Below are positions 55,309 through 64,000 of a DNA stretch of 64,000 nt, piece after piece. The DNA is taken from IMG/VR virus record IMGVR_UViG_3300034021_001440, positions 1 to 64,000 of that record. One strand, written 5' to 3'. The stretch comes from a virus. The translations under genes were made by a program, and so were the position numbers. The notes below the pieces were generated by a model. That model ran no database searches, was not told the origin of the DNA, and saw nothing but the letters and a program-made list of their open reading frames with translations. The stretch's first letter is position 1; each line of letters opens with the position of its first letter.

Positions 55309-55316
55309 GGGTAAAG
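55309..55316 (+). promoter_or_regulatory. GGGTAAAG element (variant)
   Basis: A one-base variant of the late element, 48 nt before the ATG at 55365. A perfect hairpin, GCGTGT-CTTC-ACACGC (55326-55341), lies in the short leader. Confidence 0.5.
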
Positions 55317-55364
55317 TTATGGAAAGCGTGTCTTCACACGCGCACAACTTTGCTCTTCAGCACG

Positions 55365-58300
55365 ATGGCAGCGACCAAGATTATTCTCAAGCGATCCTCC
55401 CTTCCCGGAAAGCGCCCCAATACCAATAACCTGGAAGCGGGGGAAATCGCCCTCAACACAAACGCGAACGAACCCGGTCTGTTTTTTGAAGTCACAGACG
55501 GGCAAATCGTCAAAGCTGGTCCGACTGCCTATCTGCCTGACGCCCCGACAGTTTCTCCAGCGCGAGGAGAACTGTGGGTTGACACCGACACAAAGTCCCT
55601 GAGTATTGGCACTCCCACAAACGAGTGGCAAAAAGTTGCTGCCCCGTTTCTGGGTGGCACTGCTGCCCTGACTGTTTTTGTTGCGCCCGATTTTCCGGAA
55701 GCCACTGATTCCTTGGCCAATGACGGTCAGTCCGTGCCGTTCGTGACAATCAACCGTGCCATTCTTGAGGTCACCAAGAAGATCATTCTCGACGCCAACA
55801 ATGGCTTGAGCAGCGGCAACAACCGCTATCTGATTGTTCTGGCTCCCAGTTCGCACTGTGTGGTCAATGGCCCTGGCGCAACTCTGGGTGAGTTCACAGC
55901 CAACTTTGATAGCCCTTATACAGAAGTCACTCAACAGGCCCTTCAACAGTTCAACGTTCCCACAGTTGGTGGTCTAATTCTGCCTCGTGGTGTGTCCATC
56001 ATCGGCATGGACCTCAAGAAAAGCGAGGTTCATCCAGTGTATGTGCCAAAATACACCCACCCTGCTTTCCCGATCAACTATAAGCAAACTTCGACTGGGC
56101 CGGTCTACCAGAACCAGCCCCTGTCCAGCATCTTCCGATGGTCGGGCAACACCTATGTCAGCAACTTCAACTGCTTTGACAAACTCACTGAGCGAGTGGT
56201 GAACTCCGTTCGTGTTGACGAGACGACGGGCGTGGCCATCTTCAGCAGCCCCCGCCCTCACGGTCTGAACTTCAACGATTTCGTTCAAGTCACATATTCC
56301 AACATCGCCGACCAGGCCGGAGCAACTTTTGCCAACGGCGCATACTATGCCAATCCAGTCAACTCGTTTGAGTTTCAGCTTTCTCTCAATAACTGGGAGA
56401 CTCTGGGCACCACCGGGGTATTGGCATCAACCCTGCCAACCTCGTTCACTCTGCCCGTCAGCAACGGCAAGGTGAAACTTCAGGTTGATAACATTTATCC
56501 ATACTACATTCCCTCGGACGGTGTTTCCTACGAGTTGTCGAACTACTCTCACCACCGTCTGAGTGTTTTCAAGAACTGCTCTCTCCAAGATCTCAACGAT
56601 TTCTACATCAAAGTTCAACTTGCTTTCCCAACTCTGTTCGGTGGCTCGGTTGACAAGAATGTGGCAACTGCTCCCGAGTATCAGATTGTTGCCGAGGCGC
56701 AAACTCTGTATCCCCAGAACATCCTGTCAAACAGCGCCTCAAACTCTTCCCCCTACGAGAACCAAGTCAATCACCGTTCCAACTATGGGATGGCAAACGT
56801 TGACGCAGACGGGGAAATTGTCAGCGGCTTCAAGTCAATCATCGTCAATTCTTCCACGGCGGTCATACTTCAGAAAGACCCTTGTGCTTATGAAGTCTAT
56901 GCCGACTCGGATCAGATCTGGCGCACTCTGACGACGACTGCGCAGTCCCGGATGCCTCTGGATACTCCGATCTGGTCAGTTCCCACAGATTTTCAGCTGG
57001 AGATTTTGAACGAAGCGTCCATTCCCAACATTCGTTATTATTACACAACCCTGCTGGTGACCTCGGGCCAAAGCACCGGCCTGACTGACATCGATAACGA
57101 TTTCCGTCACTTTGGTTTCCGAATTCGCGGTGCTGGCGCCTACATGCAGGCACAGTCCACCTACACAATCGGTGCTGCCATTGGTTGCTGGGCAATGGGT
57201 GGTGCCTTGATGAACCTCACCAGCGCAACTTCAAACTTCGGTTCCATTGCGTTTCAGGCCGAAGGTTTTGCCGGCATCGGCACCCTGGGTGGAGCAACTC
57301 AGGTGGGTCAAGGCTTCCTGCAATCTGGCATTGTTCGCCCTCTCGCTCTGACTGAGCCCCAGGTTGTTTCAGACTTCCAGAAGAAAATTCTTCCTCTCGG
57401 AAGCCGAGTGGTTCACATTGGCGACGATCCGACGAATGCCGAAGTGACCCTGATTTATCTACGTCAAGCATTTGATCCCGCAAGCATTCTGCCGTTCTCT
57501 CTCAAGCCGGGGAGTGCTGTGTTCCTGGGTGACGCCACATGCACATACGTTGCCTATTTTGTGGACAACGGAGAGCCCACCTGTATTCTATCTGAGTCCA
57601 ACCCTGCTGTCAACCCATACGCCCCTGGCGGTGCCATTCTGCGCGTCAGAAAGTCTGACTCCAACCTGCCCTCGGGAGGGGTGTCAGAAACTAGCTTCCC
57701 ATACATTCGCCGTTTCATTGACCCTCGCGCAGACACGGAAAAGTGCTACGGATTCTACGTGGAGTCCACCAACCCTGGCTCTCAAGCTCCGCAAACGGGA
57801 GCAGTGCTGCGCCTCAACCAGGTGGGCAAAGATCTGTCGACGACCATTAAGCGCAACTACCAGTTTGACCCTGGGCAGTTTGGTGGAATTGCACAGACTT
57901 TCACCGTTGACCAAGTTGAGACCGTTCAGTATAACTTCTCCCTCAACTATAACAACAAGGTTTCCGACTCGGCACAGTCCACAGCTTATGCGGTGTATGC
58001 GTCGTTGAGTGACAACTCGGGACCTTGGATTCAGTCGTATCCTGTGAATGGGGTTCAGGTTCCTTTCAACACTCAGGAAGGAAACTACATCACCAACAAC
58101 TACCGCAACTATTACGCAGCAGAGAATAACCTCTGGTCTGCTTTGTACTACTCGACAACTTTCAACCCCGAGAACGGGCCGACGAAAGTGTCTCCCAACA
58201 AGGCAGACTCACCGTTTGTGCCTGCGGCCATTCTGGATCGCCAGGAAAACATTCGGGATGCCTGGCAGGGATACGTTCCTGATCCGTACTACTCCTACTA

Positions 58301-60296
58301 CATCAGCGGTGTTCCTGCTGAGTACAACGCAGATATGACCTATCTACGTGGCACGGTTATTCCCCTCAAGGAGTTTTTCTCAGAGTACGTTGTTGACCAG
58401 GATAACGGCTCCGAAAGTCTTGGCATCATCTTCCACCGAGTTCCTGTGGAAGGCGCCGATACTGTCACGACCTCGGCTTCAGTTGCGGTTCAAACCGCAC
58501 AAGTCATGACGACTCCGTTTGTGACGAATCCAACGTTTGGCCGTCCCGAGATCATTCGTTTCAATGCGTTGAAAGTCTCGCAGCTTGAGAACCCGAAGAA
58601 CGGTATCTCCGTAATTCAAGTCACGAACGGACTCATCGGAGGACCGATTGAGTACATGCGAGTGATCGGACTTTCCTCGAACGTTATCACGGCAGTTCGC
58701 AACTACTACCCCGAATACGCCCAGGGTACTCTCCCTACGACGTGGCCTTCCGGTACAAAAATTACTCCTTGCGTGAGCACCGGGTATCCCGAACCCTCAG
58801 TCTATGACCCGGACTGGGCAACCACCAAGAACACAGTTCTTCGCTACTACGAAGTGATGGGCTTCGCTCGTTCCCTGGTGGCTCCTTTCCTGATTCCCCA
58901 GTATGCTGGGGAGCGAGTCCTGTACAATGCTACACTGCCTCTGGCTCCAATAAACGGGTACGCAAACACAGCAGCTCCGTGGCCTGTGGAGTTCAACAAC
59001 CCTTCAACCATTCTGGCAAACAATCACACCTGGACTTTTGTAGGATATTTCGACTATTCGCGTGGTTTGCCCAAGTATCAAACAAACGAACTCTCCCGGA
59101 AACTGGCAGCTGATTATCAGACTTATGGAACGTGGGGTGGCAAAATCACTTGCTTTGGTGCCGGGGAAAGCGGCGCTCTGGTTGTCTCTGGCGACTTCCG
59201 CGAGTCTGCCACACTGAACTATTTCCAGAACAACACTCCGCTTCAGAACTTCAACGATCGCGTTGTCTACGCTTCGCCGACTCCGATCGACTATCCCGCC
59301 CCGGTGCTGGTCTACTCCGTCGACGATCTCACCCCACAGTTCACTGGTGTCTACAATCCTTCAACAGGTCAAGTCACCGGTCAAACTTCGTTCGAACTCA
59401 AGCGCGGCGGATACCGAATCCCCGCATCCCAACTCTCCAACTTTGGTGTTTTGGTGTTCCTGGGCGGTGTTGCTCAGCTCCCCGTGACTGCCTACACAAT
59501 CAACGGTAGTGAAATCATCTTCACTGAGCCTCCCCTGGTTGGCACAGCTTGCGACATTCGTGTCATCACGACGGACGACCAAAACAAAACTCTGGAAGTC
59601 GTTCCCTTCGCCATCGGCGCACCTTTCAACGGTTCAAACGTCGATTTCCCCTTGACTCCGGACTTGGAGGGATTGACAAACGGCAACTCCCTGGTGTTCC
59701 TTGGTGGCGTTCTTCAGGACCCTCTCGGCCCTCCCACACAGACCGACTTTGCCTACACTGTTGTCAATGGCACTGGTGGTGGTTTGTCAATCTCGTTCAT
59801 TGGTGCTGCCCCGCAAAAAGGCACAACCATTGACGTTCGCGGTGTTCTTTCCGGCAACATCTATCGTACAGCCGGTGTGCCGATCGTGTTTATGTCGTCC
59901 ACGGACGAAATCTCCGACAAGTTTGACGGAGCTCGGACTGCGTTCCCGCTGGCGATTGATGGCGTTTCTCTAGATGCCTTCAAAGTCAATTCCGAGAACA
60001 TGCTCGTGAACCTGGGCGGTGTGATGCAGATTCCCATCGCCAACGCTGCAAGTTCTCAGCTGGGTCTGGCATACAGCGTCGGTGTGAATCCGTCCTCCCA
60101 AGTTCTGGAAATCACTTTCGCCGTTCCCCCAACTTTCGGCACGACTTGCAACATTCGCGTTCTGTCTCAGGATGAGTTCATCACTTGCCCGTTGCCTGAG
60201 CTGTTGATCAACCAGAACCTGAAAGCAGGTCCTGGCGTTGAAACTTCGATCGACGGAGAGCTGATTGGTCTGGATGAAGGTCTCATTGGCGGGTAA
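55365..60296 (+). CDS. Very large virion structural protein, fibre-type N-terminus
   Basis: A 1643-residue protein using the ATG at 55365. Its start, TKIILKRSSLPGKRPNTNNL followed by GEIALNTNANEPGLFF, is the widespread fibre/neck start with a G-E-I/L-A-x-N turn. Residues about 30-75 carry a short SPARGELWVDTDTKSLSIG motif. The body is a long beta-rich region with a VPFVTINRAI (pectate-lyase-like) segment near residue 125. The C-terminal 300 residues hold four similar blocks around VFLGGVxQxP and its variant VNLGGVMQIP. It is likely a long fibre or a tail-associated host-contact protein. I cannot assign its exact position. Confidence 0.72.
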   Translation: MAATKIILKRSSLPGKRPNTNNLEAGEIALNTNANEPGLFFEVTDGQIVKAGPTAYLPDAPTVSPARGELWVDTDTKSLSIGTPTNEWQKVAAPFLGGTAALTVFVAPDFPEATDSLANDGQSVPFVTINRAILEVTKKIILDANNGLSSGNNRYLIVLAPSSHCVVNGPGATLGEFTANFDSPYTEVTQQALQQFNVPTVGGLILPRGVSIIGMDLKKSEVHPVYVPKYTHPAFPINYKQTSTGPVYQNQPLSSIFRWSGNTYVSNFNCFDKLTERVVNSVRVDETTGVAIFSSPRPHGLNFNDFVQVTYSNIADQAGATFANGAYYANPVNSFEFQLSLNNWETLGTTGVLASTLPTSFTLPVSNGKVKLQVDNIYPYYIPSDGVSYELSNYSHHRLSVFKNCSLQDLNDFYIKVQLAFPTLFGGSVDKNVATAPEYQIVAEAQTLYPQNILSNSASNSSPYENQVNHRSNYGMANVDADGEIVSGFKSIIVNSSTAVILQKDPCAYEVYADSDQIWRTLTTTAQSRMPLDTPIWSVPTDFQLEILNEASIPNIRYYYTTLLVTSGQSTGLTDIDNDFRHFGFRIRGAGAYMQAQSTYTIGAAIGCWAMGGALMNLTSATSNFGSIAFQAEGFAGIGTLGGATQVGQGFLQSGIVRPLALTEPQVVSDFQKKILPLGSRVVHIGDDPTNAEVTLIYLRQAFDPASILPFSLKPGSAVFLGDATCTYVAYFVDNGEPTCILSESNPAVNPYAPGGAILRVRKSDSNLPSGGVSETSFPYIRRFIDPRADTEKCYGFYVESTNPGSQAPQTGAVLRLNQVGKDLSTTIKRNYQFDPGQFGGIAQTFTVDQVETVQYNFSLNYNNKVSDSAQSTAYAVYASLSDNSGPWIQSYPVNGVQVPFNTQEGNYITNNYRNYYAAENNLWSALYYSTTFNPENGPTKVSPNKADSPFVPAAILDRQENIRDAWQGYVPDPYYSYYISGVPAEYNADMTYLRGTVIPLKEFFSEYVVDQDNGSESLGIIFHRVPVEGADTVTTSASVAVQTAQVMTTPFVTNPTFGRPEIIRFNALKVSQLENPKNGISVIQVTNGLIGGPIEYMRVIGLSSNVITAVRNYYPEYAQGTLPTTWPSGTKITPCVSTGYPEPSVYDPDWATTKNTVLRYYEVMGFARSLVAPFLIPQYAGERVLYNATLPLAPINGYANTAAPWPVEFNNPSTILANNHTWTFVGYFDYSRGLPKYQTNELSRKLAADYQTYGTWGGKITCFGAGESGALVVSGDFRESATLNYFQNNTPLQNFNDRVVYASPTPIDYPAPVLVYSVDDLTPQFTGVYNPSTGQVTGQTSFELKRGGYRIPASQLSNFGVLVFLGGVAQLPVTAYTINGSEIIFTEPPLVGTACDIRVITTDDQNKTLEVVPFAIGAPFNGSNVDFPLTPDLEGLTNGNSLVFLGGVLQDPLGPPTQTDFAYTVVNGTGGGLSISFIGAAPQKGTTIDVRGVLSGNIYRTAGVPIVFMSSTDEISDKFDGARTAFPLAIDGVSLDAFKVNSENMLVNLGGVMQIPIANAASSQLGLAYSVGVNPSSQVLEITFAVPPTFGTTCNIRVLSQDEFITCPLPELLINQNLKAGPGVETSIDGELIGLDEGLIGG

Positions 60297-60298
60297 AA
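60291..60298 (+). promoter_or_regulatory. GGGTAAAA element
   Basis: Contains the TAA stop of the large structural gene and is followed by AAGTATAGGTC, as after the element at 19760. It lies 46 nt upstream of the ATG at 60345. Confidence 0.6.
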
Positions 60299-60344
60299 AA
60301 GTATAGGTCCGAAAAACGGATATCACTCTGACATCTAGTCACCA

Positions 60345-60833
60345 ATGGCTACCACAAAGGTTACACCGATTCAACTACTGCGGTCGATTGTCCTCAACAA
60401 ACGTCCTGATCCAACAAAACTTCTGCCAGGGCAGCCCGCTGTAAATACAAATATCGCACAGCCTGGACTCTTTTTCGCCGATAACAGCGGGGCCACCCTC
60501 TTCAAAGTTGGTCCCTGCGCTGTCGGAGGCACTGCTCCCAACGCCGGAGCAACCGGTCCTGGCTCAGGAAACACTCTGGGCGAGCTTTGGTTGGACACTG
60601 GTTCAACTCCTGCTCACCCTGGTCCAACCCTCAAGGTTTGGGATGGTCTACAGTGGATCAATTGTCTTCCTTACACTTACGCAAACGCCATCGTCGCTGA
60701 CACTGCTCCGACCATCAGCGATCACATTCCCGGAACTCTGTGGTGGAACTCCACAACGGGTCTGATGTACATTCTGTACAATGATGGTAACTCCATTCAG
60801 TGGACACAAGTTTCTTCTAGCACCGTTTCTTAA
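60345..60833 (+). CDS. Short fibre-attachment protein
   Basis: A 162-residue protein. The start (LLRSIVLNKRPDPTKLLPGQ, then PAVNTNIAQPGLFFAD) is a shortened version of the N-terminus of the upstream 1643-residue protein. Residues about 85-110 (GELWLDTGSTPAHPGPTLKV then WDGLQWI) and 128-150 (PGTLWWNSTTGLMYILYNDG) are two copies of the small G-x-L-W-W/L-x motif also found at 30299 and 36693. Such proteins may join a fibre to the baseplate. It precedes a collar-type fibre by 9 nt. Confidence 0.65.
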   Translation: MATTKVTPIQLLRSIVLNKRPDPTKLLPGQPAVNTNIAQPGLFFADNSGATLFKVGPCAVGGTAPNAGATGPGSGNTLGELWLDTGSTPAHPGPTLKVWDGLQWINCLPYTYANAIVADTAPTISDHIPGTLWWNSTTGLMYILYNDGNSIQWTQVSSSTVS

Positions 60834-60842
60834 TGCAGTAAG

Positions 60843-63149
60843 ATGGCCAATCCAGACAATTTTAATCCTCTTGTTCCTATTCCCAACGGCCCGATTCCTG
60901 ACATCCCGGAAGTTTGGACCTTCAAACCCTCCGGTGGAAACGCTGGTGGGCCCCCTGCGTTCATTATGGGGAATGGATTTACCGTTACCGGAAATCCGTT
61001 TCTTGTCACCATTTCTCAACTTCCCCCGCCGATTGTCGGCACTGTAACCAGGGTTACTGCTGGCACTGGACTGGTTTCCCTGCCTGTCACAGGTGTCCGA
61101 GTCTCGGGCAGCTTTGCCCTGGCTCCCGCCCCCTCAACACTGACTCCGGGTGCATACAAGTATGCCAACCTAACGGTGGATGAGTTTGGCCACGTTGATG
61201 CCGCTTCCACCGGAAACCAGCCGCTCCTTGGCGGTCTGGGTCTCTTCCCCATTTCGGTCACTGGTGCTCCTCCGACCCTGAACGTTTCTATCGGCGCTGG
61301 CTCAACCCTTCAACTGGGTGCAGTCCAACTGGTTGACGATTTGGTTTCCCCCGACAGCACCAAGGCTCTGACGGCAAATCAAGGATATATTCTCAATAAC
61401 GACCTCAATAGCATTCCAATCGATCCGGTCAACGGTCAGTACTATGCTGGCTCGTTCAACCCGACGAACGGACTGCTTCAAAGCGTTTCCTCCCTCGGCT
61501 CAGCAAACGGCTTTGTGCTCGGTCAGTTTTTGCCCGCGCCTGGTAGCCTCAGTGTTGAAGGTTTCGTAATCGCAACTGGCACTGCTTCGTACAACCCTCC
61601 CGGTGGTGGTGGTCCCTACAATGTTCAACCCGGCGACGAGTTCTACTGCGGAAACACTTCCTGGCTTTACATTCCCAAGGCATTCCGTTATAATTACGCA
61701 ACGGACACGACCGCAGGCATCGTAAAACTGGCAAAGCAAAGTGACGTTCGTCCTTTCACGAACAACACCCTCGTTTGCACACCGTATTCCCTGGCCAACC
61801 TGATTGCCACCAACACAGAAGTTGGCTGGATTCTGTTGTCCACCGATGCTGAGTGCCGCGCTCTGCTCACTCCGTCCAAGGCTGTCACTCCGGCAAACCT
61901 TTCGGCCACGCCCGCAACGTTGTTCGATCGCGGTATCGTTCAGCTCAATAACAGCACGACTTCAACCTCAACTACTGAAGCGGCTACAGTCCAAGCCATC
62001 AACTCGGTCTACAATGCTGCGATTCTGAAGTCTCAGATTGTTGCTGTTGGTGACCTCATCTCAGCTTCTGCTGCCGCAACTCCTGTAACTGTGAGCCGTG
62101 GCACCAACCGATATGCGCTCACTGCCGATGATCAAGCCGTCGGCGGAATGTCCTGGGAAGCCATCAGCCCTCCCCAAACCTGCCCGGTTGGCACCATTTT
62201 CTGGTTCCCGAGCACCAACCTCTCAAAACTGCCAACCGACTGGGCATACTGTGACGGTGCGTCGGCGAACTCCGCTGCTGAAACTTCTCCCGGTGTGGCA
62301 AACCCCTACCGCGATCTGTTCAATGTGATTGGATACACATATGGCGGTAGCGGTGCAACCTTCAACCTCCCCGACCTGCGCGGCAAATTTGTTCGCGGTT
62401 GGAGTGGTGCTGGTGGCACTGCAGGTGCTATTGACGCCCCTCGCACTTTTGGAAGCACTCAACTTTCAAGTGTAATCTCACACACACACCAGTTTACTGG
62501 TCTTGGTCACAGTCACAATCCCATCTCAATCGTTGACCCTGGACACAACCACAGTGCAAGAACTGCGACCGTGATTGGACCCAATCGAGGATATTATGGC
62601 AACAAGGACACTGGACCGGACCTGATGAGTGATGGAGTTGACGTGACCGGCGTTACAATGGTTCTTGCCGATTTTGATCCTGCCGTCCTGTCAACTCCTC
62701 CAACCGTCTATAAGCAAACTCTCACAAACACGGCACCGGTCCCAACCGACGAGACTCGTCCCGTAAACTTCTCTCTGGTCCCCATCATTCGTTATACCTA
62801 CGGTTCAACTCCTCCGATTCCGAATCCAAACCCCTACTTCTACTACGTGTCGGTTTCTCCGACTTCGATGGGAGCAAGTGCCACTGCAACAGTGACGGTT
62901 CTCACAGCCAACGTTGCCCGTGGAACCACGCTCTACTGGGAACTCGGTGGCCCTGGCGTCGATGCCAGCTTGTTCAACCCTGCGACTCTGACTGGCAGTG
63001 TGACAATTGGATACAACAACGTTGCAAGTTTCGCTGTGACGGCTGCCGCGTCGCTTCCCACTCCGCCCTACAGCGTGGAAATCAAGATTTACAGCGACTC
63101 CGCTCGCCTGAATCAAGTGGGCAACACCGCCTACCTCACTCTTACCTGA
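60843..63149 (+). CDS. Tail fibre with phage tail-collar domain
   Basis: A 768-residue fibre. The N-terminal 150 residues (NPDNFNPLVPIPNGPIPDIP and onward) form an attachment domain shared with the next gene. The shaft contains LTANQGYILN and PPGGGGPY modules. Residues about 448-640 are a phage tail-collar domain: PVGTIFWFPSTNLSKLPTDW, then YCDGASANSAAE, FNLPDLRGKFVRGW and a His-rich stretch (SHTHQFTGLGHSHNP), probably metal-binding. A C-terminal Ig-like domain follows. It is probably a short or side fibre that touches the host. It is a paralogue of the partial gene at 63196. Confidence 0.82.
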   Translation: MANPDNFNPLVPIPNGPIPDIPEVWTFKPSGGNAGGPPAFIMGNGFTVTGNPFLVTISQLPPPIVGTVTRVTAGTGLVSLPVTGVRVSGSFALAPAPSTLTPGAYKYANLTVDEFGHVDAASTGNQPLLGGLGLFPISVTGAPPTLNVSIGAGSTLQLGAVQLVDDLVSPDSTKALTANQGYILNNDLNSIPIDPVNGQYYAGSFNPTNGLLQSVSSLGSANGFVLGQFLPAPGSLSVEGFVIATGTASYNPPGGGGPYNVQPGDEFYCGNTSWLYIPKAFRYNYATDTTAGIVKLAKQSDVRPFTNNTLVCTPYSLANLIATNTEVGWILLSTDAECRALLTPSKAVTPANLSATPATLFDRGIVQLNNSTTSTSTTEAATVQAINSVYNAAILKSQIVAVGDLISASAAATPVTVSRGTNRYALTADDQAVGGMSWEAISPPQTCPVGTIFWFPSTNLSKLPTDWAYCDGASANSAAETSPGVANPYRDLFNVIGYTYGGSGATFNLPDLRGKFVRGWSGAGGTAGAIDAPRTFGSTQLSSVISHTHQFTGLGHSHNPISIVDPGHNHSARTATVIGPNRGYYGNKDTGPDLMSDGVDVTGVTMVLADFDPAVLSTPPTVYKQTLTNTAPVPTDETRPVNFSLVPIIRYTYGSTPPIPNPNPYFYYVSVSPTSMGASATATVTVLTANVARGTTLYWELGGPGVDASLFNPATLTGSVTIGYNNVASFAVTAAASLPTPPYSVEIKIYSDSARLNQVGNTAYLTLT

Positions 63150-63153
63150 TGCC

Positions 63154-63162
63154 GGGTAAAAC
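63154..63162 (+). promoter_or_regulatory. GGGTAAAAC element
   Basis: Lies 4 nt after the upstream stop and 33 nt before the ATG at 63196. Confidence 0.63.
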
Positions 63163-63195
63163 TCACCAACGACGAACAATCCTTAGCGTGTAGAA

Positions 63196-64000
63196 ATGGC
63201 TCCTATCAATCCTTCTCCCAACATCATTCCCAACCAGCCCATCCCAAACAACCCGTTCTACTCACCCGTTATTTGGCAGTTTTACACTCCGAACGGCACT
63301 CTGACTCTGGGCAGCGGTTTCCTGGTGGATCCCGCCACAATGATCGTCCAGAACGCCCCTGGACCCAACCCTCCTGGCACGGTGACCTCGATCACCGCCA
63401 CTCCTGGTGGCGGCCTGGCCACGGTGCCCTCTGGTGGCATCACCTCCACTGGCTCCATCGGTCTGGCCCCCGTGGGCGGCTCCCTGGTGGCAGGTTCCTA
63501 CACCTACTCCTCGGTGACGGTAGACGCCTTTGGCCGAATCACCAACATTGCAGACGGCATCATTCCGGTGCAAAACGTCACCGGTTCTGCCCCGATTGTG
63601 GTGACTGGTGCTGCTCCTTCGGTCACCGTGAGCATTACGGCTGCCACCACGACCGCCCCTGGTGCGGTTCAACTGTGTGACAACCTGGTCACCCCTGCCA
63701 GCGATCTGGCTCTGACGGCGAATCAAGGATATATTCTCAATCTTCAAGTTGCTGGTCTGGCTGCCACTGCCGCCAACCAATTCCTGGCTGGCACCCTGAA
63801 CACCAGCACCACGCTGATGGCTTCGGTGACTGCCGCTGGAACCACTGCCGGTTTCTCCGTTGGCGCTGCTCTGCCCGCTCCCGCTGCTGGCAACGCTGGC
63901 GCTGTGGTCTATGTGACCCAAACTGCCTCCTACACCCCTCCCGGTGGCGGTGGCCCCTATAGCACCGTGCCTGGCGACGAGTTCATCAGCGACGGCACCA
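63196..64000 (+). CDS. Tail fibre, partial (cut by window end)
   Basis: The first 268 residues of a fibre gene that runs off the window with no stop. It begins MAPINPSPNIIPNQPIPNNP and follows the same plan as the fibre at 60843: a Pro/Asn-rich start, G-T-V-T-x-I-T, SYTYSSVTVDAFGRI, APGAVQL, ALTANQGYILN and then PPGGGGPY. A stretch of about 31 nt around the LTANQGYILN codons (63712-63742) is nearly identical to 61368-61398, which argues for recent duplication or recombination. The C-terminal tip that sets host range is not visible. Confidence 0.8.
   Translation, partial: MAPINPSPNIIPNQPIPNNPFYSPVIWQFYTPNGTLTLGSGFLVDPATMIVQNAPGPNPPGTVTSITATPGGGLATVPSGGITSTGSIGLAPVGGSLVAGSYTYSSVTVDAFGRITNIADGIIPVQNVTGSAPIVVTGAAPSVTVSITAATTTAPGAVQLCDNLVTPASDLALTANQGYILNLQVAGLAATAANQFLAGTLNTSTTLMASVTAAGTTAGFSVGAALPAPAAGNAGAVVYVTQTASYTPPGGGGPYSTVPGDEFISDGT

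Noticed and set aside
5227-63162. GGGTAAAA as the T4-type late promoter TATAAATA
   Set aside because: The sequence does not fit TATAAATA, and no copy of that octamer at gene starts was noticed. A distinct element is more economical.
1-64000. tRNA genes and attachment or origin sites
   Set aside because: No cloverleaf with a T-loop GGTTCRA pattern, no integrase and no direct-repeat attachment pair was found by eye. A tRNAscan or skew plot would settle it.

Overview
The window is a stretch of a large tailed-phage genome with a contractile tail (myovirus type). Every convincing gene lies on the + strand, genes are packed tightly with many ATGA-type overlaps, and no bacterial chromosomal gene is evident. 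The closest picture I can offer is a cyanophage-like myovirus. It carries a DNA polymerase of the mitochondrial Pol gamma type (from memory, reported in a few cyanophages), a PhoH-like ATPase, an RTX protein and glycine/alanine-rich fibres. The host assignment is inference; no host-derived photosynthesis gene is visible.

Layout. (1) 1-1760: an early-type region of six very small genes. It holds four copies of an 18-nt hairpin followed by CCCGGG, and four sigma70-like promoters (TTGACT-N17/18-CATACT). (2) 1760-11120: DNA metabolism and unknown genes: a topoisomerase A subunit (gp52/GyrA family), an RTX repeat protein, several unknowns, one virion-like protein and a 926-residue Pol gamma-like polymerase. 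The main units start at promoters of the form TTTAC(N)-N16-TATAAT. (3) 11120-46580: the morphogenesis block. It holds a tail chaperone pair made by a -1 frameshift at CCCAAAC, a tail-completion protein, a LysM/gpX-like protein, a 1418-residue tail sheath, gp25, a Mu-type portal, a Mu gpI-type protease-scaffold, an SPP1 gp7/Mu gp30-type minor head protein, decoration, major capsid and tube proteins. These are followed by baseplate J and further baseplate and fibre proteins, a Mu gp36-like connector, a giant C1q-tipped fibre, a Mu gp37-like protein and the terminase. (4) 43876 and 46616: two free-standing homing endonucleases (GIY-YIG and HNH) that bracket the terminase. (5) 47412-55310: PhoH and a run of poorly known proteins. 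Two of these, an HNH protein and a protein-kinase-fold protein, share the same unusual Cys-rich N-terminal leader. (6) 55365-64000: three large fibre/structural genes, the last cut by the window edge.

How it works together. Three promoter styles track the gene classes: TTGACT/CATACT for the small early genes, TTTAC/TATAAT for replication genes and homing endonucleases, and a GGGTAAAA element that sits mostly 20-35 nt upstream of virion-gene starts. At most early starts, at the polymerase and at both endonucleases, the -10 box lies only 5-6 nt before the start codon, which predicts leaderless mRNAs. The head genes look Mu-like in family and partly in order, joined to a gp18/gp25/gpJ contractile tail. 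The strongest candidate for an undescribed system is the shared leader joined to a nuclease domain in one protein and a kinase domain in another, in a module between the terminase and the fibres.
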